Shown here piece after piece: positions 15,483 through 25,000 of a DNA stretch of 25,000 nucleotides (positions are counted from its first letter, which is position 1; each line of letters opens with the position of its first letter). The position numbers were made by a program, and so were the translations under genes. Origin of the DNA: Cryptomeria japonica (taxonomy: Eukaryota > Streptophyta > Pinopsida > Cupressales > Cupressaceae); the NCBI RefSeq assembly GCF_030272615.1, contig NW_026728910.1, positions 112,501-137,500 of the forward strand, written 5' to 3'. The notes beneath the pieces are model-generated. The model searched no databases and was not told where the DNA came from. It saw nothing but the letters and a program-made list of their open reading frames with translations.

Positions 15483-17842
15483 GAGATTTTAAAATTTCCG
15501 TTTTGAAAGATAGTGAGAAAAAGGGAATGCTGGTGCCATCTTGAGCCCGCCCTGGTGCGCAGCCCAGCCAAGGTTTGCGCACCAAGGTGCCCACCCTGGC
15601 GAAGGTGCGCGCCCGGGCAATTAATCCAACTTCCAACTTCGCGCGCGCCAGGGTGGGAGCGCACCCAACAACCGGGCCTGGGAAGAGCCAATGCGAGAAA
15701 CCCCACCAAACGCTCTGACAAAAAAAGAGGGGGCGCTCCAGTAACCCCGCTTCGGAGCGCACCCTGGGCAAACCCAGCCAAGGTGCCCACCCCGGCCAAG
15801 GTGCAGGCGAGGTGCGCACCCGGGGCAAACCGGGCTCCGACAACGTGCACGCCGCACCTTGGAGCACACTTCGTAGCGCTCCCGGGTGCGCACCTCAGAG
15901 CACACCAAGGTGGGCAGCGAGGTGCGCACCTTTGATGCGCTAAAAAAAGGGAGATTTTTAAAATTTCCGTTTTGAAAGATAGTGAAAAAACGGAACGCGC
16001 CGTGCCATCTTGAGCCCCGCCCTAGTGCGCAGCCCAGGTAAGTGCCACCCTGGCAAAGGGCGCACCCGGGCAATTAACCCTACTTCCGACTTCGTGCGCG
16101 CCAGGGTGGGCAACCGGGCCTCGGAAGAGCCAATTGCGAGAAACCCCACCAAACGCTCCGACCAAAAAAAGAGGCGGCGCTCCAATAACCCCGCTTCGGA
16201 GCGCAGCCGGGGCAAACCCAGCCAAGGTGCCCACCCCGACGAAGGTGCACGCGAGGTGCGCACCCGGGGCAAACCGGGCTCCGACAACGTGCACGCAGCA
16301 CCTTGGAGCACACTTCGAAGCACTCCCGGGTGCCCCACCGGCGTTGCGCACCGTGGTGGGCAGCGAGGTGCGCACCTTTGATGCGCTGCCTTCACTAATT
16401 TCCAGAAAAAAGGCAAAAAAAAATGAGATTTTAAAATTTCCGTTTTGAAAGATAGTGAAAAAAAAGGAACGCGGGTGCCATCTTGAGCCCGCCCTGGTGC
16501 GCAGCCCAGGCAAGGCATGCGCACCAAGGTGCCCACCCGAGGTGCACACCCGGGGCAAAACCGGGCTCCGACTTCGTGCAGGCCGCACCTTGGAGCACAC
16601 TTCGGAGCGCTCCTTGGTGCGCACCATGGTGCCCACCAGGGCGCGCAACCCAGCCAAGGTCTGCACACCAAGGTGCCCACCCCGGCGAAGGTGCACGCGA
16701 GGTGCGCACCCGGGGCAAACCGGGCTCCGACTTCGTGCACGCCATGGTGCCCACCGCGGCGAAGGTGCACGCGAGGTGCGCACCCGGGGCAAACCGGGCT
16801 CCGACTTCGTGCACAGCCGCACCTTGGAGCACACTTCGGAGCGCTCCTTGGTGCGCACCATGGTGCCCACCAGGGCGCGCAACCCAGCCAAGGTGTGCGC
16901 ACCAAGGTGCACCGCGAGGTGGCGCACCCCGGGGCAAACCGGGGGTCCGACTTCGTGCACGCCGCACCTTGGAGCACACATCGGAGCGCTCCCAGGTTCG
17001 CACCAGCGTTGCGCACCTTTGATGCGCTGCCTTCACTAATTTCCAGAAAAGGCAAAAAAAAAACGAGATTTTAAAATTTTCCGTTTCTGAAAGATAGTGA
17101 AAAAAAACGGAACGCGGGTGCCATCTTGAGCCCTTCCTGGTGCGCAGCCCAGGCAAGTTGTGCGCACCAAGGTGCCCACCCCTGGCGGAGGTGCGCGCCC
17201 GGGGCAATCCGGGCTCCGACTTCGTGCACTGCATGGTGCCCACCAAGGCGCGCAACCCAGCCAAGGTGCCCACCGCAGCGAAGGTGCACGCGAGGTGCGC
17301 ACCCAGGAGGTGCACACCCGGGGCAAAACCGGGCTCCGACTTCGTGCACGCCGCACCTTTGGAGCACACTTCAGAGCGCTCCTTGGTGCGCACCAGGGCG
17401 CGCAACCCAGCCGAGGTGCCCACCCCGGCGAAGGTGCACGCGAGGTGCGCACCCCGGGGCAAACCGGGCTCCGACTTCGTGCACGCCATGGTGCCCACCG
17501 CGGCGAAGGTGCGCACCCTGGGCAAACCGGGCTCCGACTTCGTGCACGCCGCACCTTGGAGCACACTTCGGAGCGCTCCTTGGTGCGCACCATGGTGCCC
17601 ACCAGGCCGCGCAAACCCAGCCAAGGTGTGCGCACCAAGGTGCACGCGAGGTGCGCACCCGGGGCAAACCGGGGTCCGACTTCGTGCACGCCGCACCTTG
17701 GAGCACACATCGGGGCGCTCCCGGGTCGCACCGGCGTTGCGCACCGTGGTGGGCACCTCGGAGCACACCAAGGGGGGGCAGCGAGGGTGCGCACCTTTGA
17801 TGCGATGCCTTCACTAATTTCCATAAAAGGCAAAAAAAAAAC
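15483..17842. repeat. 2.36-kb higher-order repeat, copy B (many single-base indels)
   Basis: Same four-module order as copy A, punctuation at 15483, 15951, 16425 and 17065, the next at 17843: 468, 474, 640 and 778 bp. The first module lacks 27 bp of its right boundary (CTGCCTTCACTAATTTCC etc. missing at about 15938). From there on numerous one-base insertions and deletions, mostly in C, G and A runs, distinguish it from copy A. No gene is seen. Confidence 0.88.
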
Positions 17843-19689
17843 GAGATTTTAAAATTTCCGTTTTGAAAGATAGTGAGAAAAAGGGAATGCTGGTGCCATC
17901 TTGAGCCCCCGCCCTGGTGCGCAGCCCAGCCAAGGTTTGCGCACCAAGGTGCCCACCCTGGCGAAGGTGCGCGCCCGGGCAATTAAACCCAACTTCCAAC
18001 TTCGCGCAGCGCCAGGGTGGGGAGCGCACCCCAACAACCGGGCCTGGGAAGAGCCAATGCGAGAAACCCCACCAAACTCTCTGACAAAAAAAGATGGGGC
18101 GCTCCAGTAACCCCGCTTCGGAGCGCACCCTGGGCAAACCCAGCCAAGGTGCCCACCCCGCCCAAGGTGCAGGCGAGGTGCGCACCCGGGGCAAACCGGG
18201 CTCCGACAACGTGCACGCCGCACCTTGGAGCACACTTCGTAGCGCTCCCGGGTGCGCACCTCAGAGCACACCAAGGTGGGCAGCGAGGTGCGCACCTTTG
18301 ATGCGCTGCCTTCACTAATTTCCAGAAAAGGCAAAAAAAAAAGGAGATTTTAAAATTTCCGTTTTGAAAGATAGTGAAAAAAACGGAACCGCGTCGTGCC
18401 ATCTTGAGCCCGCCCTGGTGCGCAGCCCAGGTAAGGTGCCACCGGCAAAGGTGCGCACCGGGCAATTAACCCTACTTCCGACTTCGTGCGCGCCAGGGTG
18501 GCAACCGGGCCTCGGAAGAGCCAATGCGAGAAACCCCACCAACGCTCCGACAAAAAAAGAGGCGGCGCTCCAATAACCCCGCTTCGGAGCGCAGCCGGGG
18601 CAAACCAAGCCAAGGTGCCCACCCCGACGAAGGTGCACGCGAGGTGCGCACCCGGGCAAACCGGGCTCCGACAACGTGCACGCAGCACCTTGGAGCACAC
18701 TTCGAAGCACTCCCGGGTGCCCACCGGCGTTGCGCACCGTGGTGGGCAGCGAGGTGCGCACATTTGATGCGCTGCCTTCACTAATTTCCAGAAAAAGGGC
18801 AAAAAAAAATGAGATTTAAAATTTCCGTTTTGAAAGATAGTGGAAAAAAAAGGAACGCGGGTGCCATCTTGAGCCCGCCCTGGTGCGCAGCCCAGGCAAG
18901 GCATGCGCACCAAGGTGCCCACCCGAGGTGCACACCCGGGGCAAACCGGGCTCCGACTTCGTGCAGGCCGCACCTTGTAGCACACTTCGGAGCGCTCCTT
19001 GGTGCGCACCAATGGTGCCCACCAGGGCCGCACCCGAGGGCAAACCGGGCTCCGACTTCGTGCACGCCGCACCTTGGAGCACACATCGGAGCGCTCCCAG
19101 GTTCGCACCAGCGTTGCGCACCTTTGATGCGCTGCCTTCACTAATTTCCAGAAAAGGCAAAAAAAAACGATATTTTAAAATTTCCGTTCTGAAAGATAGT
19201 GAAAAAAACGGAACGCGGGTGCCATCTTGAGCCCTTCCTGATGCGCAGCCCAGGCAAGTTGTGCGCACCAAGGTGCCCACCCTGGCGGAGGTGCGCGCCC
19301 GGGGCAAACCGGGCTCCGACTTCGTGCACTGCATGGTGCCCACCAAGGCGCGCAACCCAGCCAAGGTGCCCACCGCAGCGAAGGTGCACGCGAGGTGCGC
19401 ACCCGAGGTGCACACCCGGGGCAAACCGGGCTCCGACTTCGTGCACGCCGCACCTTGGAGCACACTTCAGAGCGCTCCTTGGTACGCACCAGGGCGCGCA
19501 ACCCAGCCAAGGTGCTCACCCCGGCGAAGGTGCACGCGAGGTGCGCACCCGGGGCAAACCGGGCTCGGACTTCGTGCACGCCGCACCTTGGAGCACACAT
19601 CGGAGCGCTCCCGGGTTCGCACCAGCATTGCGCACCTTTGATGCGCTGCCTTCACTAATTTCCAGAAAAGGCAAAAAAAAGAAAAAAAT
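17843..19689. repeat. 2.36-kb higher-order repeat, copy C (shortened)
   Basis: Punctuation at 17843, 18344, 18811 and 19169, the next at 19690: 501, 467, 358 and 521 bp. Modules 3 and 4 are internally deleted relative to copies A and B, each losing one or more CCGACTTCGTGCACGCC-containing sub-units. Single-base indels continue to about 19060 and then stop. Confidence 0.86.
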
Positions 19690-19793
19690 GAGATTTTAAA
19701 ATTTCCGTTTTGAAAGATAGTGAAAAAAACGGAACGCGGGTGCCATCTTGAGCCCGCCCTGGTGTGCAGCCCAGGCAAGTTGTGCGCACCAAG
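19690..19793. repeat. Partial module at the right end of unit 1
   Basis: One more punctuation element and the first 60 bp of a module (GCCATCTTGAGCCCGCCCTG...) are cut short at GCACCAAGG, where the sequence switches to the G-rich minisatellite of the next 10.3-kb copy. Confidence 0.85.
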
Positions 19794-20314
19794 GCACCCA
19801 CCCTGGCCAAGGTGGGTCACGGGGTGGGTCCTAGGGTGGGTAACGGGGTGGGTACTAAGGTGCGTGCCAAGGTGGGTCATAGGGTGGGTGCCAAGGTGGG
19901 CACCAGGGTGGGTGTGCACCAACCCTAGCCAGGGTAGGTCACGGGGTGGTTGTCGGGGTGGGCGTCAAGGAGCCAAGGTGGGTGGCAAGTAGCCAAGTTG
20001 CGTGCCAAGGTGGGTGTCGGGGTGGGTGCCAAGGATCCAAGGTGGGTGCCAAGGAACCAAGGTGGGTGTCTGGGTGGGTGCCGAGGTGGGAGCCAGGGTG
20101 GGTCCCAAGGTGAGTGCAAAGGTGGGTGCCAGGGTCAAGGTGAGTGCCAATGTGGGTTCCAAGGTGCCAGGGTCAGGGTGAGTGCCAATGTGGGTTCAAA
20201 GGTGCTAAGTTGGGTGCGAGGTTGGGTGCGAGGGTGGGTGGGTGCCAAGGTGTGCTAGGTGGAAGCCCGGGTGGGTCGGCATCCCATGGGTGTCGAGTTG
20301 GGTGCCTGATGGGT
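19794..20314. repeat. G-rich minisatellite, copy 2 (left-truncated)
   Basis: Corresponds to 9491-10011. The leftward continuation present in copy 1 (8296-9490) is missing, because the duplication breakpoint falls inside the array. Confidence 0.9.
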
Positions 20315-20653
20315 GCTTCTTGTCAAGTTTTAGTCGTCGGGACTCATTTCGAGCCTTAGAGGTCGTTTCTTGTCCGGTTGCCCTGTCTTCGACCTGGGAA
20401 CCCAATTTTGGTCCTCGGGTCCCATTTTTTTTTGTCTCGCATCCCACTTTTGGCCTGTGGCCTTTTCGGGGTCGATTCTCGTTTTGGGCATCAGAGCATG
20501 TTTCTTCTCCTAAAACCCAATATTTGTTTATTAAGTCTCGGAACACATTTTTGTTCTCGTGGACCCATCATGGGTCTTGGAACGCATTTGTGGTCCTTGG
20601 GTCCCATTTTGCATCCCGAAACTTGTGTTTTGGTGCTTGATCCCTATTTTGGG
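20315..20653. repeat. AT-richer spacer block of degenerate ~30-bp repeats, copy 2
   Basis: Same sequence as 10012-10350. I noticed no difference between the copies here. No gene is recognised. Confidence 0.6.
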
Positions 20654-21048
20654 TGCCCACCTTGCACCAAGTGCGCACCCGGGGCAAACCGAGCGCCTTG
20701 GTGCACCGGGGCAAGATCGAGCGTGCACCCGAGGCGCCCCGAACATGCACCAAGGTGCACTCGGCCCACATGTGAGCGCAGGTCGTTGCGCCCGAGGTGG
20801 TGTGTGGGCACCGCGTTGCAGACGGGACACTGCACGCACACGACGCCCCCTACAGGTGCACGCACGTAGGCCGGGCCGGGTGCACACCCGACGCCCTAGC
20901 AAGGTGCGCGCACCCGGGCAGGGCTCACACTTGGCGAACGGGGCGCACTTCGCGAGGGAGGGTGTGCACCTCGACGGGGGTGGGTGGCCGGGGTGGATTC
21001 GCACGTGGGTCGCGGTTTGCTAAGTACACACTGCGACAAGCTCATAAC
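20654..21048 (+). other. 5S upstream spacer, copy 2
   Basis: Same as 10351-10745 with at least one substitution (CCCCCTACAGG near 20856 against CCCCCTCCAGG). The 28 bp before the gene, including TAAGTA at 21021-21026, are unchanged. Confidence 0.6.
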
Positions 21049-21168
21049 GGGTGCGATCATACCAGCGTTAGTGCACCGGATCCCATCAGAACTCCGCAGT
21101 TAAGCGCGCTTGGGCCGGAGTAGTACTGGGATGGGTGACCTCCCGGGAAGTCCCGGTGTTGCACCCTT
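21049..21168 (+). rRNA. 5S ribosomal RNA gene, copy 2
   Basis: Intact plant-type 5S gene of about 120 nt; GGGTGC (21049-21054) pairs with GCACCC (21161-21166). It carries G at gene position 19 (21067), which I recall as the usual gymnosperm base; copy 1 has A. The internal control region (21098-21147) and the T6 terminator are identical to copy 1. The gene lies 10,303 bp from the first and in the same orientation, with no 18S or 26S sequence between them. Both look transcribable by RNA polymerase III; the sequence alone cannot tell which one is expressed. Confidence 0.97.
21098..21147 (+). promoter_or_regulatory. 5S internal control region, copy 2
   Basis: Same A-box, intermediate and C-box (GGGATGGGTGACCTCCCGGG, 21128-21147) as in copy 1. 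Confidence 0.85.
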
Positions 21169-21172
21169 TTTT
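21167..21172 (+). terminator. Pol III terminator of 5S copy 2
   Basis: Six T follow GCACCC directly; a backup run of five T follows at 21175-21179. Confidence 0.9.
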
Positions 21173-21593
21173 AGTTTTTCGCCGGGCATCGCAATGCTAT
21201 TTGAATAAACCTTTTGCCCGTTTGCGTTCTCGTCGGGGCCGGGCCGGGCCGGGGTGCGCTGCCCGCACTACCGCGCGCGCGGGGGCGACACCGAGCGCGC
21301 ACCCGAGGCGCCCCGAGCACACAGGCCACGGTGCAACCCGGGCGTTGTGCGCGCACCCCGGTGCGCCCGAGGTGCTGCGCGCGCACCCAGGTGAAATCGG
21401 TGTGCACCTCGGCCAGTGCGCGCTCGGTCGAGTCGCGCACGTTGGCCAAGGTGCACGGTGATGTTTCTTACTCTAAGGTTCCGCACCAGACGCCCGGGAC
21501 AGGTGAGCGAAGCTGGGCGGGGCCGGGTGCGCGGCCGGGGCAGGTGCACGCAGCTGGAGAGAGCTTTGGAGCACACTTCGGAGCGCACCAATG
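21173..21593 (+). other. 5S downstream spacer, copy 2
   Basis: Same as 10870-11290 with substitutions GGGCATCGC against GGGCGTCGC (near 21189) and GAGGCGCCCC against GAGGCACCCC (near 21308). No gene is seen. Confidence 0.6.
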
Positions 21594-23357
21594 ATGCGCT
21601 CCATTCAAAAGTTTCCTGAAAAGGCAAAAAAAGTTGAGATTATAGAATTTCCCACTTGAGAGATTGTAAAAAAAAAAAATTTAAAATGAAGGAAACGCGG
21701 GTGCCAAGGTGTGCGCAGCCCAGCCAAGGTGTGCGCACCAAGGCGCCCACCCTGGCGAAGGTGCACGCAAGGTGCGCACCCGAGGCAAACCGGACAATTA
21801 ACCCAACTTTCGACTTCGCGCGCACCTTGGAGCGCACTTCGGAGCGCTCCTTGGTGCGCACCAATCTTGGGCACCTCGGAGTGCACCATGGCGCCCACCA
21901 AGGTGCGCACCCGGGGCAAACCGAGCTCCGACTTCGTGCGCACCTTGGAGCGCACGAAAGGTGCGCACCATGGCGCCCACCAAGGTGCGCAGCCCAGCCA
22001 AGGCGTGCGCATCAAGGTGCGCACCCTGGCGAAGGTGCGCACCCGGGGCAAACCGAGCTCCGACTTCGTGCGCACCTTGGAGCGCACAAAAGGTGCGCAA
22101 CCCAGCCAAGGTGTGCGCACCCCGGTCAAACCGAGCTCCGAATCGTGCGCACCAGAGGTGCACGCCATCGTGCGCACCTTGGAGCACACTTCGGAGCCCT
22201 CCTTGGTGCGCGCCGATGTTGCGCACCTCGGAGCGCACCCGGGGAAAACAATGCAATTAACCCGACTTTCGACTTCGTGGGCACCTCGGAGCGCTCTCGG
22301 GTTCGCACCTCGGAGCACACCGAGGTGCGCACCTTTGATGCGCTGCCTTCACCAATTTCCAGAAAAGGCAAGAAAACATTGAGAAGGTGTGCGCACCGAG
22401 GTGCCCACCCTGGCGAAGGTGCACGCGAGGTGCGCACCCGGGGCAAACCGGGCTCCGACTTCGTGCACGCCGCACCTTGGAGCACACTTCGGAGCGCTCC
22501 TTGGTGCGCACCAGGGCGCGCAACCCAGCCGAGGTGCCCACCCCGGCGAAGGTGCACGCGAGGTGCGCACCCGGGGCAAACCGGGCTCCGACTTCGTGCA
22601 CGCCATGGTGCCCACCGCGGCGAAGGTGCACGCGAGGTGCGCACCCGGGGCAAACCGGGCTCCGACTTCGTGCACGCCGCACCTTGGAGCACACTTCGGA
22701 GCGCTCCTTGGTGCGCACCATGGTGCCCACCAGGGCGCGCAACCCCGCCGAAGGTGCACGCGAGGTGCGCACCCGGGGCAAACCGGGCTCCGACTTCGTG
22801 CACGCCGCACCTTGGAGCACACTTCGGAGCGCTCCTTGGTGCGCACCATGGTGCCCACCAGGGCGCGCAACCCCGCCGAAGGTGCACGCGAGGTGCGCAC
22901 CCGGGGCAAACCGGGCTCCGACTTCGTGCACGCCGCACCTTGGAGCACACTTCGGAGCGCTCCTTGGTGCGCACCAGGGCGCGCAACCCAGCCGAGGTGC
23001 CCACCCCGGCGAAGGTGCACGCGAGGTGCGTACCCGGGGCAAACCGGGCTCCGACTTCGTGCACGCCGCACCTTGGAGCACACTTCGGAGCGCTCCTTGG
23101 TGCGCACCATGGTGCCCACCAGGCCGCGCAACCCAGCCAAGGTGTGCGCACCAAGGTGCACGCGAGGTGCGCACCCGGGGCAAACCGGGGTCCGACTTCG
23201 TGCACGCCGCACCTTGGAGCACACATCGGGGCGCTCCCGGGTTCGCACCGGCGTTGCGCACCGTGGTGGGCACCTCGGAGCACACCAAGGTGGGCAGCGA
23301 GGTGCGCACCTTTGATGCGATGCCTTCACTAATTTCCATAAAAGGCAAAAAAAAAAC
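21594..23357. repeat. First GGTGCGCACC repeat blocks, copy 2
   Basis: Same as 11291-13117 but lacking the 63-bp sub-repeat at 12631-12693 (junction near 22933). Otherwise near-identical, so the same open frames recur, shortened by 21 codons. That in-frame shortening is a consequence of 63 being a multiple of three and is not evidence of coding. Confidence 0.88.
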
Positions 23358-25000
23358 GAGATTTTAAAATTTCCGTTTTGAAAGATAGTGAGAAAAAGGG
23401 AATGCTGGTGCCATCTTGAGCCCGCCCTGGTGCGCAGCCCAGCCAAGGTGTGCGCACCAAGGTGCCCACCCTGGCGAAGGTGCGCGCCCGGGCAATTAAC
23501 CCAACTTCCAACTTCGCGCGCGCCAGGGTGGGAGCGCACCCAACAACCGGGCCTGGGAAGAGCCAATGCGAGAAACCCCACCAAACGCTCTGACAAAAAA
23601 AGAGGGGGCGCTCCAGTAACCCCGCTTCGGAGCGCACCCTGGGCAAACCCAGCCAAGGTGCCCACCCCGGCCAAGGTGCAGGCGAGGTGCGCACCCGGGG
23701 CAAACCGGGCTCCGACAACGTGCACGCCGCACCTTGGAGCACACTTCGTAGCGCTCCCGGGTGCGCACCTCAGAGCACACCAAGGTGGGCAGCGAGGTGC
23801 GCACCTTTGATGCGCTGCCTTCACTAATTTCCAGAAAAGGCAAAAAAAAAAGGAGATTTTAAAATTTCCGTTTTGAAAGATAGTGAAAAAAACGGAACGC
23901 GCGTGCCATCTTGAGCCCGCCCTGGTGCGCAGCCCAGGTAAGGTGCCCACCCTGGCAAAGGTGCGCACCCGGGCAATTAACCCTACTTCCGACTTCGTGC
24001 GCGCCAGGGTGGCAACCGGGCCTCGGAAGAGCCAATGCGAGAAACCCCACCAAACGCTCCGACAAAAAAAGAGGCGGCGCTCCAATAACCCCGCTTCGGA
24101 GCGCAGCCGGGGCAAACCCAGCCAAGGTGCCCACCCCGACGAAGGTGCACGCGAGGTGCGCACCCGGGGCAAACCGGGCTCCGACAACGTGCACGCAGCA
24201 CCTTGGAGCACACTTCGAAGCACTCCCGGGTGCCCACCGGCGTTGCGCACCGTGGTGGGCAGCGAGGTGCGCACCTTTGATGCGCTGCCTTCACTAATTT
24301 CCAGAAAAAGGCAAAAAAAAATGAGATTTTAAAATTTCCGTTTTGAAAGATAGTGAAAAAAAAGGAACGCGGGTGCCATCTTGAGCCCGCCCTGGTGCGC
24401 AGCCCAGGCAAGGCATGCGCACCAAGGTGCCCACCCGAGGTGCACACCCGGGGCAAACCGGGCTCCGACTTCGTGCAGGCCGCACCTTGGAGCACACTTC
24501 GGAGCGCTCCTTGGTGCGCACCATGGTGCCCACCAGGGCGCGCAACCCAGCCAAGGTCTGCACACCAAGGTGCCCACCCCGGCGAAGGTGCACGCGAGGT
24601 GCGCACCCGGGGCAAACCGGGCTCCGACTTCGTGCACGCCATGGTGCCCACCGCGGCGAAGGTGCACGCGAGGTGCGCACCCGGGGCAAACCGGGCTCCG
24701 ACTTCGTGCACGCCGCACCTTGGAGCACACTTCGGAGCGCTCCTTGGTGCGCACCATGGTGCCCACCAGGGCGCGCAACCCAGCCAAGGTGTGCGCACCA
24801 AGGTGCACGCGAGGTGCGCACCCGGGGCAAACCGGGGTCCGACTTCGTGCACGCCGCACCTTGGAGCACACATCGGAGCGCTCCCAGGTTCGCACCAGCG
24901 TTGCGCACCTTTGATGCGCTGCCTTCACTAATTTCCAGAAAAGGCAAAAAAAAACGAGATTTTAAAATTTCCGTTCTGAAAGATAGTGAAAAAAACGGAA
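23358..25000. repeat. 2.36-kb higher-order repeat, copy A of unit 2 (partial)
   Basis: Corresponds to 13118-14760 with the same module lengths (punctuation at 23358, 23853, 24323, 24956). One substitution was noticed near 23498 (AATTAACCC against AATTAATCC). It ends at the window edge inside the fourth punctuation element. Confidence 0.9.

Larger units (their letters stand above)
9491..19793 (+). repeat. 10,303-bp tandem duplicated spacer unit, copy 1
   Basis: Sequence from 9491 reappears from 19794 at an offset of 10,303 bp, falling to 10,240 bp after a 63-bp length difference near 12631. Reading the copies side by side I noted only a few substitutions (10764 A/G, near 10553, near 10886, near 11002, near 13258). 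The unit holds one 5S gene, its flanks and about three copies of a 2.36-kb higher-order repeat. Confidence 0.93.
19794..25000 (+). repeat. 10.3-kb tandem duplicated spacer unit, copy 2 (cut by window end)
   Basis: Matches 9491-14760 nearly base for base. It includes the minisatellite end, the ~30-bp repeat block, 5S gene 2 and the repeat domain through the fourth module of higher-order copy A. It lacks 63 bp relative to copy 1. The window ends before one can tell whether further copies follow. Confidence 0.93.

Noticed and set aside
9491-25000. LTR retrotransposon with long direct repeats
   Set aside because: The direct repeats exceed 5 kb, are adjacent tandem copies containing 5S genes, and no retroviral-type domains, primer-binding site or target-site duplication are visible.
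1-25000. 18S, 5.8S, 26S rRNA or tRNA genes
   Set aside because: I looked for recognisable conserved rRNA stretches and tRNA A/B box pairs with cloverleaf context and found none apart from the two 5S genes.

Overview
The window is plant nuclear ribosomal spacer DNA and I see no convincing protein-coding gene. The only classical genes are two copies of a 5S rRNA gene on the + strand (10746-10865 and 21049-21168). Their sequence is typical of land plants, and the GC-rich variants in the body resemble gymnosperm 5S genes as I remember them. Between about 4.0 and 8.06 kb, thirteen near-identical copies of a plant RNA polymerase I start-site motif (TATATAGGGG) lie on the minus strand. A 5S gene beside a ladder of Pol I-type promoters suggests the 26S-18S intergenic spacer (IGS) of a plant in which 5S and 35S rDNA are linked (L-type organisation). 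A gymnosperm or other non-flowering plant is the best guess. Neither 18S nor 26S sequence is in the window, so the linkage is inferred.

Layout, left to right. (1) 1-3620: 188-bp tandem array, 19 full units plus a partial one. (2) 3621-4960: three long promoter units (441-545 bp apart). (3) 4961-5390: about 50-bp repeats. (4) 5391-6503: four 311-bp promoter units. (5) 6504-7050: a 52-bp minisatellite interrupting the fourth of these. (6) 7051-8116: 157-bp promoter units. (7) 8117-8295: GTGCACC palindromic repeats and a truncated, promoterless unit. (8) 8296-10011: G-rich GGTGGGTGCCAAG minisatellite. (9) 10012-10745: 5S upstream spacer. (10) 5S gene 1. (11) 10870-19793: CpG-rich GGTGCGCACC repeats organised by A-rich hairpin punctuation elements into a higher-order repeat of about 2.36 kb. 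(12) 19794-25000: a second, nearly identical copy of 9491 onward, carrying 5S gene 2. The large duplication has a unit length of 10,303 bp.

Pol I-type starts point left and the 5S genes point right, so the two transcription systems diverge from the G-rich minisatellite. If the leftmost start (about 3980) or one beyond the window is the gene promoter, 18S should lie beyond the left edge and the other starts would be spacer promoters.

The most unusual signal is structural. All thirteen predicted Pol I starts are followed at +33 to +37 by an inverted repeat, best preserved as a 31-bp stem with one mismatch at 3859-3948. The three long units carry a second stem-loop module at about +145 to +273, 121-123 bp long, whose outer stem keeps pairing while its sequence changes. 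The 188-bp array appears to be an amplification of this second module. Many long open frames occur on both strands, but they are by-products of palindromic repeats lacking stop codons.
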